Shown: positions 54,101 through 64,000 of the stretch, piece after piece | How the letters are laid out: each line of letters opens with the position of its first letter | Numbering within the stretch: the stretch's first letter is position 1 | Origin: Pollutimonas sp963706785 | Lineage (GTDB): Bacteria; Pseudomonadota; Gammaproteobacteria; Burkholderiales; Burkholderiaceae_B | NCBI GenBank assembly: GCA_963706785.1 | Contig: CAVPNJ010000007.1 | Coordinates: 24,482 to 88,481, forward strand | Length of the DNA stretch: 64,000 nt | Direction: 5' to 3' | Made by a program: the position numbers and the translations under genes | Notes under the pieces: generated by a model | Told to the model about the DNA's origin: nothing | Seen by the model: only the letters and a program-made list of their open reading frames with translations | Databases searched by the model: none

Positions 54101-55210
54101 ATGCAACTCGTACAAGCGACTCGTGATGCATTGCTCAAACCGTTATCGACGGTGGCGGGAATTGTCGAACGACGAAATACCCTGCCGATTCTGGCGAATA
54201 TTCTTCTACGCAAAGAAGGCAAGAGCATCGCATTTATCGCCACCGACCTCGAGGTCCAAATAACTACACATGCTGACTTCGGCATTGGCGATGAGAACGA
54301 GTCAACGACAGTTGCAGCCCGTAAACTGCTCGACATATTGCGGGCGCTGCCCGATGTTGGCGATGTGAAACTGGGTCTGGCCAGTGCCAAGATGTCGGTT
54401 CAAAGCGGAAAAAGCCGTTTTGCTTTGCAAACGCTGGGCGCGAGCGATTACCCGACTTTGGCCCAACCTGAAAAATGGGATATTTCGTTTTCGATACCCC
54501 AGAAAACGCTGAAGCATTTGTTCAACATGGTGCATTTTGCCATGGCGCAGCAAGATATCCGCTACTACCTGAATGGCCTGTTATTCGTGTTCGAGCCGGG
54601 CTTTGTGCGTACTGTTGCAACCGACGGCCATCGCCTCGCGCACAGCGGTACAGCGGTCGAAGGCATAGAAACCAAGCATGATGTTATTGTTCCTCGCAAG
54701 ACCGTGCTTGAAATGCAACGTCTTCTTAGCGATTCCGACGAGCCGGTTTCGATCGATGTTGCTGCTGGCCAGATTCGTTTCCGCTTTGGCGACGTCGAAT
54801 TGGTCTCCAAGCTGGTCGAAGGCAAGTTCCCCGATTTCACCCGTGTAATACCCAACAGTTACACACGACATTTCTCAATTAACCGCGAAATTTTGCAGGG
54901 CAGCCTGCAACGCGCGGCAATTCTCACCACCGACAAATTGAAGGGTGTACGCCTGCAGCTGTCGAACAACCAGTTGAAAATTTCCTCGTCCAATGCCGAG
55001 CAGGAAGAAGCGCAGGAAGAACTGGACATCGACTATGGCCACGAGCCCCTCGATGTTGGCTTCAACGTCAGCTACTTGCTTGATGTTCTGGCCAACGTCA
55101 AAACCGAAACCATTCAATGGTCGGTCCAGCCCGATGTCAATGCATCGGCACTGATCACGTCTCCTGACGATGATCAGTTCAAGTATGTCGTCATGCCAAT
55201 GCGCATCTAA
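54101..55210 (+). CDS. dnaN: DNA polymerase III sliding clamp (beta)
   Basis: 369 residues, three clamp domains: MQLVQATRDALLKPLSTVAGIVERRNTLPILANILL at the start and the C-terminal SPDDDQFKYVVMPMRI, equivalent to the VVMPMRL ending that shapes the client-binding pocket. It starts 2 bp after the dnaA stop and is surely co-transcribed. Confidence 0.97.
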   Translation: MQLVQATRDALLKPLSTVAGIVERRNTLPILANILLRKEGKSIAFIATDLEVQITTHADFGIGDENESTTVAARKLLDILRALPDVGDVKLGLASAKMSVQSGKSRFALQTLGASDYPTLAQPEKWDISFSIPQKTLKHLFNMVHFAMAQQDIRYYLNGLLFVFEPGFVRTVATDGHRLAHSGTAVEGIETKHDVIVPRKTVLEMQRLLSDSDEPVSIDVAAGQIRFRFGDVELVSKLVEGKFPDFTRVIPNSYTRHFSINREILQGSLQRAAILTTDKLKGVRLQLSNNQLKISSSNAEQEEAQEELDIDYGHEPLDVGFNVSYLLDVLANVKTETIQWSVQPDVNASALITSPDDDQFKYVVMPMRI

Positions 55211-55303
55211 GCTTTTCTTGGATTCATGTCGCATGAAACGCCCGGGCGCAGTTGCCCGGTGCATTTCGACAGCCGCAAGGCTTATATAAGGTTTTTGTAA
55301 ACT

Positions 55304-56098
55304 ATGTCAGATCAAACCACGAATACCGCCGTTACCGGATATGGCGCCGACTCCATCAGAATGCTCAAGGGCCTCGAAGCAGTTCGCAAGCGCCCTGGCA
55401 TGTACATTGGCGATACCTCCGACGGTACCGGGCTTCATCACATGGTTTTCGAGGTGGTCGATAACGCCATCGATGAAGCGTTGGCCGGCTATTGCGACGA
55501 TATCGTCGTAACGATTCATGCCGACAACAGCATTTCGGTAAGCGATAACGGCCGCGGTATTCCGACCGATATCCATAAAGATGATGAATTCCACCGCAGT
55601 GCGGCCGAAATCGTCATGACCGAATTGCACGCGGGTGGTAAGTTCGATCACAACTCATATAAGGTTTCCGGCGGGTTGCACGGCGTGGGCGTATCTTGCG
55701 TCAATGCCTTGTCGGAATGGCTGCGCTTAAGCATTTCTCGCAATGGCCAGGCGTATGAAATGGAGTTTCGCCGTGGCGCGCGAGTAGAACCCCTTGCCAT
55801 GATCGGGCCGACTGAATCGAAGGGTACACGGGTACAGTTCCTGGCTGACCCCGAGATATTCGAGAATATTGAATTCCATTACGAAATCCTGGCCAAACGC
55901 CTGCGCGAGCTTTCATTTCTGAACAATGGTGTGAAGATTCGCCTGATCGATGAACGTAATGGCAAAGAAGAAAATTTCGCGTTTTTGGGTGGGGTCAAGG
56001 GCTTCGTTGAATACATCAACCGCACTAAAACCGTGTTGCACGCCAATGTATTCTCGGTAAGTACCGAATCGACCATAGGCGACACCACCGTAGGCGTA
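55304..56098 (+). CDS. gyrB: DNA gyrase subunit B, N-terminal part only (cut by assembly join)
   Basis: About 265 residues of an expected 800-plus. The GHKL ATPase is complete: EVVDNAIDEALAGY (Mg2+ Asn, catalytic Glu), DNGRGIP and GGLHGVGVSCVNALS. The sequence follows GyrB to STESTIGDTTVGV and then leaves the family at 56098, entering antisense metH sequence. No stop, transposon or target duplication explains this. The gene is probably whole in the organism. Confidence 0.93.
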
Positions 56099-56112
56099 GT
56101 GAAGCCGTGCAG
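56088..56112. other. Chimeric junction between two genomes
   Basis: Left of about 56098 the sequence is betaproteobacterial gyrB in the plus direction; right of it is the C-terminal domain of metH in the minus direction from a much more GC-rich genome. Both genes are cut in mid-domain. At most a few bases (GTAGTGAAG region) could be shared. This is the mark of an assembly or library chimera. Confidence 0.9.
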
Positions 56113-59100
56113 GAAGTAGCCCTCGCTGTACTCGCCGCCCGGGTTGCGCTCGGCGATGAACGTCCGCCGCGCGGTCGCCGCTGGTGACCACCTGCAGCGC
56201 GATCACGTCCTGCGGCCCGGCGCCGTTCAGCGGGCGGAAGTAGTCGGCCAGGCGACAGCTGCTCGCGGTCTTCCTGCCGCGGGAAGGCGAAGCGGCCGAT
56301 CTCCCGCGCGCGCTCGGCGGGGTCGAAGACGACCAGCTCGTCGCCGTCGCGGCCCGCGGGGAAGTAGCCGTAAACCGCGCGCGGGCGCAGCCACCCCTGG
56401 GTGCGCGCCTCCAGCGTGTAGCGCTTGCAGCCGCGGCTCGAACTCCTCCCGCACCAGCCGGTCCCACTCCTCGCCCTTCAGGTTCTGCGCGCCCCACTGC
56501 ATGCGGTACAGCGTGTTGCAGGTCGATGCATTCCACCACCTCGTCCACGGGGATCTGGTCGAGCACCTTCCACCCCCAGAACGGCGGCGCGGGCACCTCG
56601 GCCGGCGCGACGGCGGCTTCTCGCGCGCGCCGGGCGCAGTTCCTTCGCCTTCGCCTGCGCGCTCGCGGCGTACTCGCGCTGCGGCGCAGCATCTCGTCGT
56701 TGTGCTCGCGCACGAGCCCTCGCGTCGCCGCCGTCGTCCATGCAGCCGGTCCATCACCGACAGCCCCTCGAAGGCGTCCTTGCAGTAGAACATGCCCGGC
56801 GCGTAGGGCTGCCCCTCCTCCACCATCGCCGCGGCGCGCACGAAGCTCGGGTTGATCGCCGCGCCGCCGACCAGCAGCGGGAACTCCAGGCCGCGCTGGT
56901 GCAGCTCCTGCGCGCAGAGCGGCATCTGCTTGCGACGTGGAGACGAGCAGCGCCGAGAGGCCGATGGCGTCGGCGCCCACCTCCATCGGCCTTCTCGATG
57001 ATGGTGTTGACCGGCACCTGCTTGCCCAGGTCGAACACCGTGTAGCCGTTGTTGGTCAGGATGGTGTTGACCAGGCTCTTGCCGATGTCGTGCACGTCGC
57101 CGTAGACGGTGGCCAGCACGACCTTGCCCTTGGTCTGCCCCTCGGCCTTCTCCAGGTACGTCTCCAGCCGCGCGACGGCCTTCTTCATCACCTCCGCGCT
57201 CTGCAGCACGAAGGGGAGGATCAGCTCGCCCGCGCCGAACTTGTCGCCCACCTCCTTCATCGCGGGCAGCAGCACCTGGTTGAGCACCTCGAGGCAGCGG
57301 CGCCGAGCGCCTCGCTCGCGCCAACGCCGTCGCCGCTCCCGATCGCGCGGTCCACCAGCTCCTCCACGCCCGTCCTTCTTGCGGTGCAGGATCTTCCAGT
57401 GCAGCGCCTCCGCCGGCGTCCATCTCCGCGGTCGGATCGTCGGCCTGCTCCACCTCGCCGCGACCGTGCCCTCGAAGTGGGCGATGAAGGCCGCGAGCGG
57501 GTCGTGCTCCGGCGTGCGGCGGTCGAAGATCAGGTCGTCGGCCAGCCGGCGCGTCTCCTCGGCGATCTCGAAGTAGGGGCGTCACGTGCGCCGGGTTGAT
57601 GATCGCGCTGTCGAGCCCCGCCTCCACGCAGTGGTGGAGGAAGACCGAGTTCAGCACCGCGCGCGCGTGCGGCGCGAGGCCGAAGCTGCACGTTGCTCAC
57701 GCCCAGCGTGGTGAGCACGCCGGGCAGCTCGCGCTTGATGGCGCGGATCCCCTCGATCGTCTCGCGCGCGCGAGCCGCGGAACTCCTCGTCGCCGGTGGC
57801 GAGCGTGAAGGTGAGCGCGTCGAAGATCAGCGCGTCGGGCGCCAGCCCGTACTCGCCGACCGCGATGTCGTGGATCTTGCGCGCCACCGCGAGCTTGGCG
57901 TCGGCCGTCTTCGCCATCCCGCCCAGGTCGCGGTCGATGGTCAGCGCGACGACCGCCGCGCCGTGCGCCGCGACGTGCGGCAGCACCGCGTCGCATGCGC
58001 TCGCGGCCGTTCTCCAGGTTGACGGAGTTGACGATCGGCGCGCCCGGGGCTCTGCTTCAGCGCCGCGCTCGATGCACGTCGGCCTCGGTGCTGTCGATGC
58101 AGAGCGGCGCCTCCACCCCCTGCGAGAGCAGCTTGACCAGCGGCGCGCATCTGCTCGGCCTCGTCCTGCCGCTCGGTGAGCGCCACGCAGACGTCGAGCA
58201 CGTGCGCGCCGCGCTCCGCCTGCTCGCGCGCGACGTCCAGGATGCCGTCGTAGTCGTCCGCCAGCAGCAGCCGCTTGACCTTGCGCGCTGCCCTGCGCGT
58301 TCACCCGCTCGCCGATCATGGTGGGCGCGGGCACCTGCACCAGCTCCGTGGCGCGGATGCCGGAGGAGAGGCGCGGCACGTACGTCACCTCGCGCGCCTT
58401 CGGCGTCACGCCCGTCGATGCGCGTCGATCAGCGCGGCGAGGTGCTCCGGCGTGGTGCCGCAGCAGCCGCCGACCACGCTCGACGCCGAACTCGCGCGAC
58501 GAACTCCTCCATCTGCTCCGCGTAGCTCTCCGGCATGCAGCGGGTAGATCGCGCGGCCGCCCTCGTTGTGCGGGATGCCGGCGTTGGGGATCACGGAGAT
58601 CGGCAGCCGCGAGTGCTCGCCGAGGTAGCGCACCGCCTGCGCGCATGTGCTCCGGGCCGGTGGAGCAGTTGAGGCCGATCACGTCCACCCGCAGCGCCTC
58701 CAGCGTCACCATCGCCGCGCCGATGTCGGTGCCGAGCAGCATGCGCCCCGCGGTGTCGAGCGTCACCTGCGCCTGGAGCGCGACCGGGCGGCCCGGCTCG
58801 GCGAATCGCCTCGCGGCAGCCGAAGATGGCGGCCTTCACCTCCAGGATGTCCTGGCTGGTCTCGATGAGCAGCACGTCCACGCCGCCCTCCACCAGCGCG
58901 CGCGCCTGCTCGGCGAAGACGGGCACCAGCTCGTCGAAGGTGATGTTGCCGAGCGTGGGGTCCGACGCGGAGGGGAGGAAGCCCGAGGGGCCGATGGAGC
59001 CGGCGACGAAGCGCGGGCGCTCGGCGGCGTGGCGAAGCGGTCCGCCACGCGGCGCGCGAGCCGGGCGGCGGCGACGTTGATCTCGCGCACCCGGTCCTGC

Positions 59101-59365
59101 AGCCCGTACTCGCGCAGCGTCAGGCGGTTGCGACGGAAGGTGTCCGTCTCCAGCACGTCGCAGCCGACGTCGAGGAAGGAGGCGTGGATCTCCTCCACCA
59201 CCTCCGGCCGCGAGATCACCAGGTAGTCGTTGCACCCCACCAGTGCTCGCCGCCGAAGTCGGCGGCGGAGAGGTCGTAGCGCTGGAGCGAGGTGCCCATG
59301 GCGCCGTCGAAGACGAGGACGCGGCGCGCGAGGGCGGCGAGGTAGGGAGAGTGGATCGTCGGCAT
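56099..59365 (-). CDS. metH: Cobalamin-dependent methionine synthase, C-terminus missing and many frameshifts
   Basis: Read on the minus strand from ATG 59363-59365 (MPTIHSPYLAALARRVLVFDGAMGTSLQRYDLS). The domains follow in order: homocysteine-binding (VGGCCGTTPEHLAAL zinc-site region near 58460), pterin-binding (TMIGERVNAQGS near 58310; TFTLATGDEEF near 57790), the cobalamin-binding cap and B12 domain (VVLATVYGDVHDIGKSLV with the lower-ligand His near 57090) and the start of the SAM-dependent activation domain (MQWGAQNLKGEEW near 56500), cut at the junction. The protein should be about 1,200 residues; about 1,085 codons are present. Frame changes occur every 50-300 bp, by single-base insertions. 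Confidence 0.88.
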
Positions 59366-59653
59366 GATCAGTTCCGCGGCAAAAGAAAACGGGGCCCCGT
59401 TCAAGTGCGGGCCCCGGCGCGAAACGCCGACCATCGTCCCGACACTTTAGCATTTTTTAAGGTGGTTGCAAGCGGTCGCAAATGTATCCACCGGGCCATC
59501 GTATGTACGCGTAATGTTGCGGGTGCGCGCGCGGAGCGCAAGGAAGTTGCGAGCGGCGGGGGCGTACGGGCGGGCAAAGTGGAGCGTGCCCGCCCTACGA
59601 GTTCAGGGGTTGGGTTCTCGTTCCCGCTTCCGCGCCCCCGCATGCATCATTCG

Positions 59654-60980
59654 TCATCTCCCCACCAACCCCTCCACCTCCGCCGCCGCCACCGGCACGG
59701 CGCGGGTGAGCAGTTCGTGCCCCTCCGGCGTGACGAGTACGTCATCCTCGATGCGGATGCCGATGCCACGGAAGCGCTCGGGTACGTCGGGCGCGTCGGC
59801 GGCGACGTAGAGCCCGGGCTCGACGGTGAGCACCATCCCCGGCCGCAGTTCCAGCGACTCGGCGGCGTGCGTGTACGGTCCCACGTCGTGCACGTCGAGC
59901 CCGAGCCAGTGCGAGGTCTGGTGCATGTAGAAGCGGCGGTAGGCGCCGTTCTCGATCAACTCGTCCACTTCGCCGGTGAGCAGCCCGTGCTCCACCAGTC
60001 CGGCCACCAGCACGCGCAACGCGGCGTCGTGTACCTCCGCGATGCGCGCGCCCGGCCGCACCGCCCCGATCGCCGCTTCCTCGGCGGCCAGCACCACCTC
60101 GTAGAGCGCGCGCTGCGGCTCGCTGAAACGGCCCGAGACGGGGAAGGTGCGCGTGATGTCGCCCGCGTACATCCCCCACTCCGCGCCGGCGTCGATGAGC
60201 ACGAGGTCGCCCGCTTCGGCGCGGCGGTCGTTGCTCACGTAGTGCAGCGTGGTCGCGTTCGGCGCCCGAGCCGACGATCGAGGGGTATGCCGGCCCGCGT
60301 GCGCCCGCTGCGCGGAACACGCCCTCCAGCGCCGCCTCCAGCTCCCACTCGCCCACCCCCGGCCGCGCCGCCGCCATCGCCGCGCGGTGGCCGGCGGCGC
60401 TGATCTCGGCGGCGCGCCGGAGCGCGGCGATCTCCACCTCGTCCTTGATCAGCCGCATCTCGGCGAGGCGCACGCCGGGTCCTCGACGATCCACGGCCCG
60501 TGGCCGGTGCGCGGGCGGGTGCGGCGGAAGCGCGCGAGCAGCTCCACGATGCGCCTGTCGAAGCCGGCGCTCGCACCGAGCGGGTAGAGGATGCGCTGCG
60601 GCCGGCTCCAGCAACGCGGCGAGCTGCTCCTCCAGCTCGTCGATCGGGTAGACCGCGTCGGCGCCGAAGTGCTCGCGCGTGCCGTCCACGCCGTAGCGGA
60701 AGCCGTTCCACACCTCGCGTTCCGGGTCGCGCGGGCGCACGAAGAGCGTGAAGCGCCGCGCCGGGTCGAAGGGCGTCAGCACCAGCACCGCCTCGGGCTC
60801 GGGAAAGCCGCTCAGGTAGTAGAGATCGCTGTCCTGCCGGTAGCGGATCTCGGTGTCGCGCGACTTGTAGAGCTCGGGCGCGGCGGGCAATACGAGCACG
60901 GCGTCGTGCATGCCGGCGAGCAGGCGCTCGCGGCGCGCGCGCAACGTTTCGGCGTTGGGATGCGGTCCTAGAATCGGCAC
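59654..60980 (-). CDS. Xaa-Pro aminopeptidase (M24B, PepP type), frameshifted
   Basis: The N-terminal creatinase-like domain begins VPILGPHPNAETLRARRERLL at a probable GTG start (60978-60980) and includes RQDSDLYYLSGFPEPEAVLVL. The catalytic domain has all metal ligands: LIDAGAEWGMYAGDITRTFP (two Asp), HQTSHWLGLDVHDVG (His), VLTVEPGLYV (Glu) and IRIEDDVLV (Glu). Frame changes are needed near 60600, 60475 and 60265. It removes N-terminal residues preceding proline. It is in the GC-rich foreign segment. Confidence 0.85.
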
Positions 60981-61157
60981 GGAAGCACTCGTGGGCGGCG
61001 AGGGGCAACGGCGTGGAACGAGATGAAGCCAGACTCGGTATAGCATACAAAGGGCGCGGAGACCGAGCAACGGGTCCGCCATCGGTTGCCGCGGGGAACA
61101 GGTACCTGTGATCATCTGAGTTCGCCAGACTCTCCACCCGAACACCCCGGTCTCGCA

Positions 61158-62138
61158 GTGCGCACCACACATCGGCTCTCGCTCCTGCTCCTGCTCGTGC
61201 CCGCCCTCACTCTCGCTGCCGTGCCCGCCGCGGCGCAGTCACCCACCGAGGACGCAGGCGCGCGCCGCGGCTGTGGCTGGAGCGAGGCGCTCGGGCGCAA
61301 CCCCTCCGAGCGCGAGCTCCGCTGCCGCTACGGAGTCAGCGGGCCCGGCCGCTTCGGGCTCCTCTCCTACTCGGACGTACCCGTCTACCAGACCGTGACG
61401 CCACTCCCCGGCACCCACGTGGTCGGCGTGGCCGGGCTGCCGCACCCGGCGATAGGCGAGAGCTACGAGGGGTGGGAGTGGCGCGTCCTGCGCACCGAAT
61501 ACCCGGCCTCGGCGCGCCAGGTGAGGCGCGAATTGGAGCTACTCGACCCCTTCTTCGCCACGCGACTGATGCAGCTCGAGCAGAGACTCGCCGCGAACGG
61601 CGTGCGTGCGCACCGCCGCGAGACCTGGCGCTCGCCGGAGCGGCAGGCCTACCTCTTCCAGCAGGGCCGCTCGCGCCCGGGCCCACTCGCGACCACCACG
61701 CTCACGTCATGGCACTCGCAGGTCAACGAGCGCGGCGAGCCGGCGGCGCGCGCGGCGGACTACGACGTTGCTCCTCAGCATCTCGCGCGCTTCCATCAGA
61801 TCGCCCACGAGGTCGGGCTCGATAGCTTTGGCGCGGACTCCAACGACCCCGGCCACGTCTTCCTCCCGAACACGGAGGAACTGCCGCCGCACGAGATTCC
61901 CCTGCTCCAGCTACTGCCGCGCGTGCCCGTGGTGACGCTCGCCTCCGGCCGTCCCGACGACGAGCGCCCCTCGCACGAGGAGTTGGCGCGCTGGCACGAG
62001 CGCCAGCGCGACTTCCTCGTCGCCGAATTCGTCGCCTACCCCGCCCCCGAGCTGGCGCTCCGCCACCCGCCGCTGCGGCCGCCGGTCGCAACGCCCGAGC
62101 CCGGCGCGGCGCCCGCACACCGGGGCAGTCACCGCTGA
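61158..62138 (+). CDS. Secreted M15-like (D-Ala-D-Ala carboxypeptidase/endopeptidase-type) protein
   Basis: 326 residues from GTG 61158, chosen because it places a clean signal peptide (VRTTHRLSLLLLLVPALTLAAVPAAA-QS) at the N-terminus; the frame runs 24 codons further upstream. The central part ETWRSPERQAYLFQQGRSRPGP...TSWHSQVNERGEPAARAADYDV and later SNDPGHVF follow the order of the zinc-binding His, Asp and His of M15 peptidases acting on peptidoglycan. Conservation beyond these is weak and the C-terminal 80 residues are Pro/His/Arg-rich. It is the only unbroken gene of the GC-rich segment. Function inferred. Confidence 0.65.
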   Translation: MRTTHRLSLLLLLVPALTLAAVPAAAQSPTEDAGARRGCGWSEALGRNPSERELRCRYGVSGPGRFGLLSYSDVPVYQTVTPLPGTHVVGVAGLPHPAIGESYEGWEWRVLRTEYPASARQVRRELELLDPFFATRLMQLEQRLAANGVRAHRRETWRSPERQAYLFQQGRSRPGPLATTTLTSWHSQVNERGEPAARAADYDVAPQHLARFHQIAHEVGLDSFGADSNDPGHVFLPNTEELPPHEIPLLQLLPRVPVVTLASGRPDDERPSHEELARWHERQRDFLVAEFVAYPAPELALRHPPLRPPVATPEPGAAPAHRGSHR

Positions 62139-62167
62139 GCGGCGGGACGCCGAGGACGACGGAACCA

Positions 62168-62205
62168 AAGCGCCCCGTGCTGCTACGTCGCAGCACGGGG
62201 CGCTT
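62168..62205 (+). terminator. Hairpin after the M15-like gene
   Basis: A perfect long stem, AAGCGCCCCGTGCTGC pairing across a TACGTC loop with GCAGCACGGGGCGCTT (62168-62205), followed by CGGTTTGT. It lies 30 bp after the stop codon and between convergent genes, so it may serve both. Confidence 0.7.
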
Positions 62206-62267
62206 CGGTTTGTACCTGATCGACGGGTGCGCCGCAAGGCAGAACACTCCTTGCCCGCTTCCACCGC

Positions 62268-62794
62268 TCAGCGCACCTCGATCTGCCGCCGGTGGTGCTC
62301 CGTGTGGATGCCGACGAAGCGCAGCGCGCGCAGCGGCGCAATCGGACCGAAGTAGGGGTGGTCGACCGGCGGGCTCCCCGCGCAGCGCCGCCGCCGCCGC
62401 CGCCTGCTCGAAGGCGCCCGCGGCGGCACCGAGTTCGGCGAGCAGCGTCTCGCGGTCCGCCAGGCCGGGGCCGGGGCGCGTCTCACGCGGCGCGCGGGCG
62501 CGCAGCGGGAAGCTGCGATGAAATAGGATGTGCGGTAGCAACACCCAGCGCAGCAGGCGCTGCCAGCCGCGCGAGACGCGCGGCGCCATCGAGGCGCCGC
62601 CGCTCAACTCACTCCGCACGTTCTGGTAGACCAGCAGCACGTGCTGCGTCACCTCGGCCGGCGACCACGCGCCCTCGCGCACCGGAACACTCCACGACCG
62701 CCTCCGCCAGCGCCCGCGCGGAGGCAACGTACGCCTCCACCGCCTGACGATGCTCCGCGCGAGCGCGCTCCACGGCACGCGGCGTGGCGCTCAC
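62268..62794 (-). CDS. DinB/DUF1569-like protein, frameshifted
   Basis: Assembled from three frames: VSATPRAVERARAEHRQAVEAYVASARALAEAV, then WSPAEVTQHVLLVYQNVRSEL, and the C-terminal HPYFGPIAPLRALRFVGIHTEHHRRQIEVR. The His residues in THVL-like and HTEHHRRQ positions are those of the four-helix DinB superfamily metal site. The start is a GTG at 62792-62794 overlapping the ctaB stop (GTGA), suggesting coupling. Indels near 62685 and 62385. Function unknown, possibly a thiol-dependent transferase. Confidence 0.7.
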
Positions 62795-63841
62795 CGCGCC
62801 GACGCGGAGAGCACGACGCCCGGGCTCGACAGCAGCACCGGATCTCTGGGGTTCGCGCGGCCGCCGAAGGGGAGCACGCCGTCGAGCGCCATCGCGGCGA
62901 AGAGCAGCGCGAGGTAGAGCAGCGAGTTGCGGTAGAGCGTCCACGCGGGCGCGGTGAGGTTAGCCGCGCGGCGCAGACGCAGCACGTCCCTCAGCAGCCA
63001 GAGCCCGAGGCCGAGCGCGAGCGCGCCGTACACCCAGCCGAGCCCGCCATAGCTCACCGGCACCAGCGAAAGCGGGATCAGCACGAGCGTGTAGACGAGC
63101 ATCTGCCGCATCGTCTCGCGCTCGCCCCAGACGTTGGGCGCCATCGGCACGCCCGACGCGCCCGTAGTCCTTCTGCTTGACCAGCGCGAGCGCCCAGAAG
63201 TGCGGCGGCGTCCAGAAGAAGACGATCAGGAAGAGGTAGACCGCCGTCAGCGAGACCTCGCCCGGTGGCCGCCGCCCACCCCACCAGCGGCGGGAAGGCG
63301 CCCGCCGCGCCGCCATCGACGATGTTCTGCGGCGAGGTGCGCTTCAGCCAGCGCGTGTAGATGAAGACGTAGTAGAGATAGCCCCGCGAGCGCGAGCATG
63401 GCACTCAGCGGGTTGAGCAGGAACCAGAAGATCGCGAACGCCACCGCGGCCAGCGTGATGCCGAAGCCGAGCACGTGCGCGACGACTCATGCGTCCGCTC
63501 GGGATCGGGCGCAACGAAGTGCGCGCCATCATCGCGTCGATGTCGCGGTCCATGAACATGTTGGTGGCGTTCGCGCCGCCGGCCATCAGGTAGCCGCCGA
63601 GCATCGCCCAGAGCACCGTCGGCCGCTGTCGGGCCAGCCGCGCGACGGCGATCACCATCGGCACCAGCGTGGTCACCAGCAGCAGCGAGATGATGCGCGG
63701 CTTGGTCAGCGTCACGTAGTCCTTGCAGCCGCTGGCGCAGGCCACCGCCGCCCTCGCCGCCCTCGTGCGCGGCGCGATGCCGGCGCGCTCGGTGCCGGTC
63801 GTCATGAGCCCCGCCGCGGCGGGCGCGCCTGTATCGTTCAT
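62791..63841 (-). CDS. ctaB: Protoheme IX farnesyltransferase (haem O synthase), frameshifted
   Basis: UbiA-type prenyltransferase that makes haem O for terminal oxidases. The N-terminal cytosolic stretch leads into KDYVTLTKPRIISLLLVTTLVPM; the first Asp-rich motif is NATNMFMDRDIDAMMART; then WFLLNPLSAMLALAG, YTRWLKRTSPQNIVDGGAAGAFPPLVGWAA, YLFLIVFFWTPPHFWALALVKQKDYG and MAPNVWGERETMRQMLVYTLVL (second motif region). At least four frame changes between 63480 and 63140. Start ATG 63839-63841. Confidence 0.87.
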
Positions 63842-64000
63842 CACGTATCGTCTTCTCGGCTAAAGCTGAGCGCCCCGCCGGGCGCCGGGGATTACGGCTG
63901 GAAATATACGGCGCGGCTCGGCTTACGCCACCCCGCGCGCCGGTCGGGGGGATACCTCTTGCACCCCACCCCGCCCGCTCCGCCGCCCGCGCGGCGCCGT
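63842..64000. other. GC-rich non-coding end of the window
   Basis: 159 bp upstream of ctaB, with no supported gene. It presumably holds the ctaB promoter or the end of a neighbouring gene; no clear promoter hexamers can be seen at this GC content. Confidence 0.4.

Noticed and set aside
55913..57657. Long minus-strand frames across and beyond the gyrB end
   Set aside because: They run through the chimeric junction or mix frames of the damaged metH; Arg/Ala-rich translation results from high GC in the wrong frame.
56098..64000. The GC-rich segment as a genomic island acquired by the betaproteobacterium
   Set aside because: No integrase, att repeats, tRNA or IS at the border; it would destroy gyrB; and it consists of housekeeping genes (metH, ctaB). 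Assembly chimera explains it better.

Overview
The window holds sequence from two different organisms, joined at about position 56,098.

Positions 1 to about 56,098 look like a single betaproteobacterial chromosome of the Alcaligenaceae type (Bordetella, Achromobacter, Pusillimonas and relatives). I infer this from the gene order mnmG-rsmG-parA-parB, the rpmH-dnaA-dnaN-gyrB block, a globin-coupled diguanylate cyclase resembling Bordetella BpeGReg, a Bug-type tricarboxylate-binding protein, and moderate GC. From left to right: part of the S10 ribosomal operon (rplP to rplC), a glycine betaine/proline type ABC transporter lying between rplC and rpsJ, then tuf-fusA-rpsG-rpsL, a haem-sensing diguanylate cyclase, and rpoC-rpoB-rplL-rplJ-rplA-rplK-nusG-secE. 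Upstream of these lie tRNA-Trp, a second tuf and tRNAs Thr, Gly and Tyr. Nearly all of this first 30 kb reads on the minus strand.

Next comes the replication-origin and partition region (27.8-39 kb): parB, parA, rsmG and mnmG, three parS-like sites just upstream of mnmG and a fourth 1.2 kb further on, and then two related 246-bp modules, each with two perfect DnaA boxes at identical spacing. The modules flank a three-gene block (PaiB-like protein, metallophosphatase, YjbQ). This duplicated origin-like structure is the most interesting thing in the window.

From 38.9 to 46.2 kb is an accessory stretch: a small unknown protein behind a Fur-box-like site, a membrane protein divergent from a MarR-like regulator, a Bug/aldolase/LysR catabolic locus, and an arsR-arsH-arsC-acr3 operon with a clear palindromic operator. 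From 46.3 to 56.1 kb is the classical mnmE-(katA)-yidC-yidD-rnpA-rpmH | dnaA-dnaN-gyrB block.

At about 56,098 gyrB stops after roughly 265 codons and runs directly into the C-terminal part of a metH gene on the opposite strand. GC rises sharply there, and all remaining genes (metH, a pepP-type aminopeptidase, a secreted M15-like peptidase, a DinB/DUF1569 protein, ctaB) come from an unrelated GC-rich bacterium. This is best read as a chimeric assembly join. Single-base insertions and deletions break fusA, katA, yidC and almost every gene of the GC-rich part, while dnaA, dnaN and the gyrB fragment are clean. That pattern looks like local sequencing error rather than gene decay.
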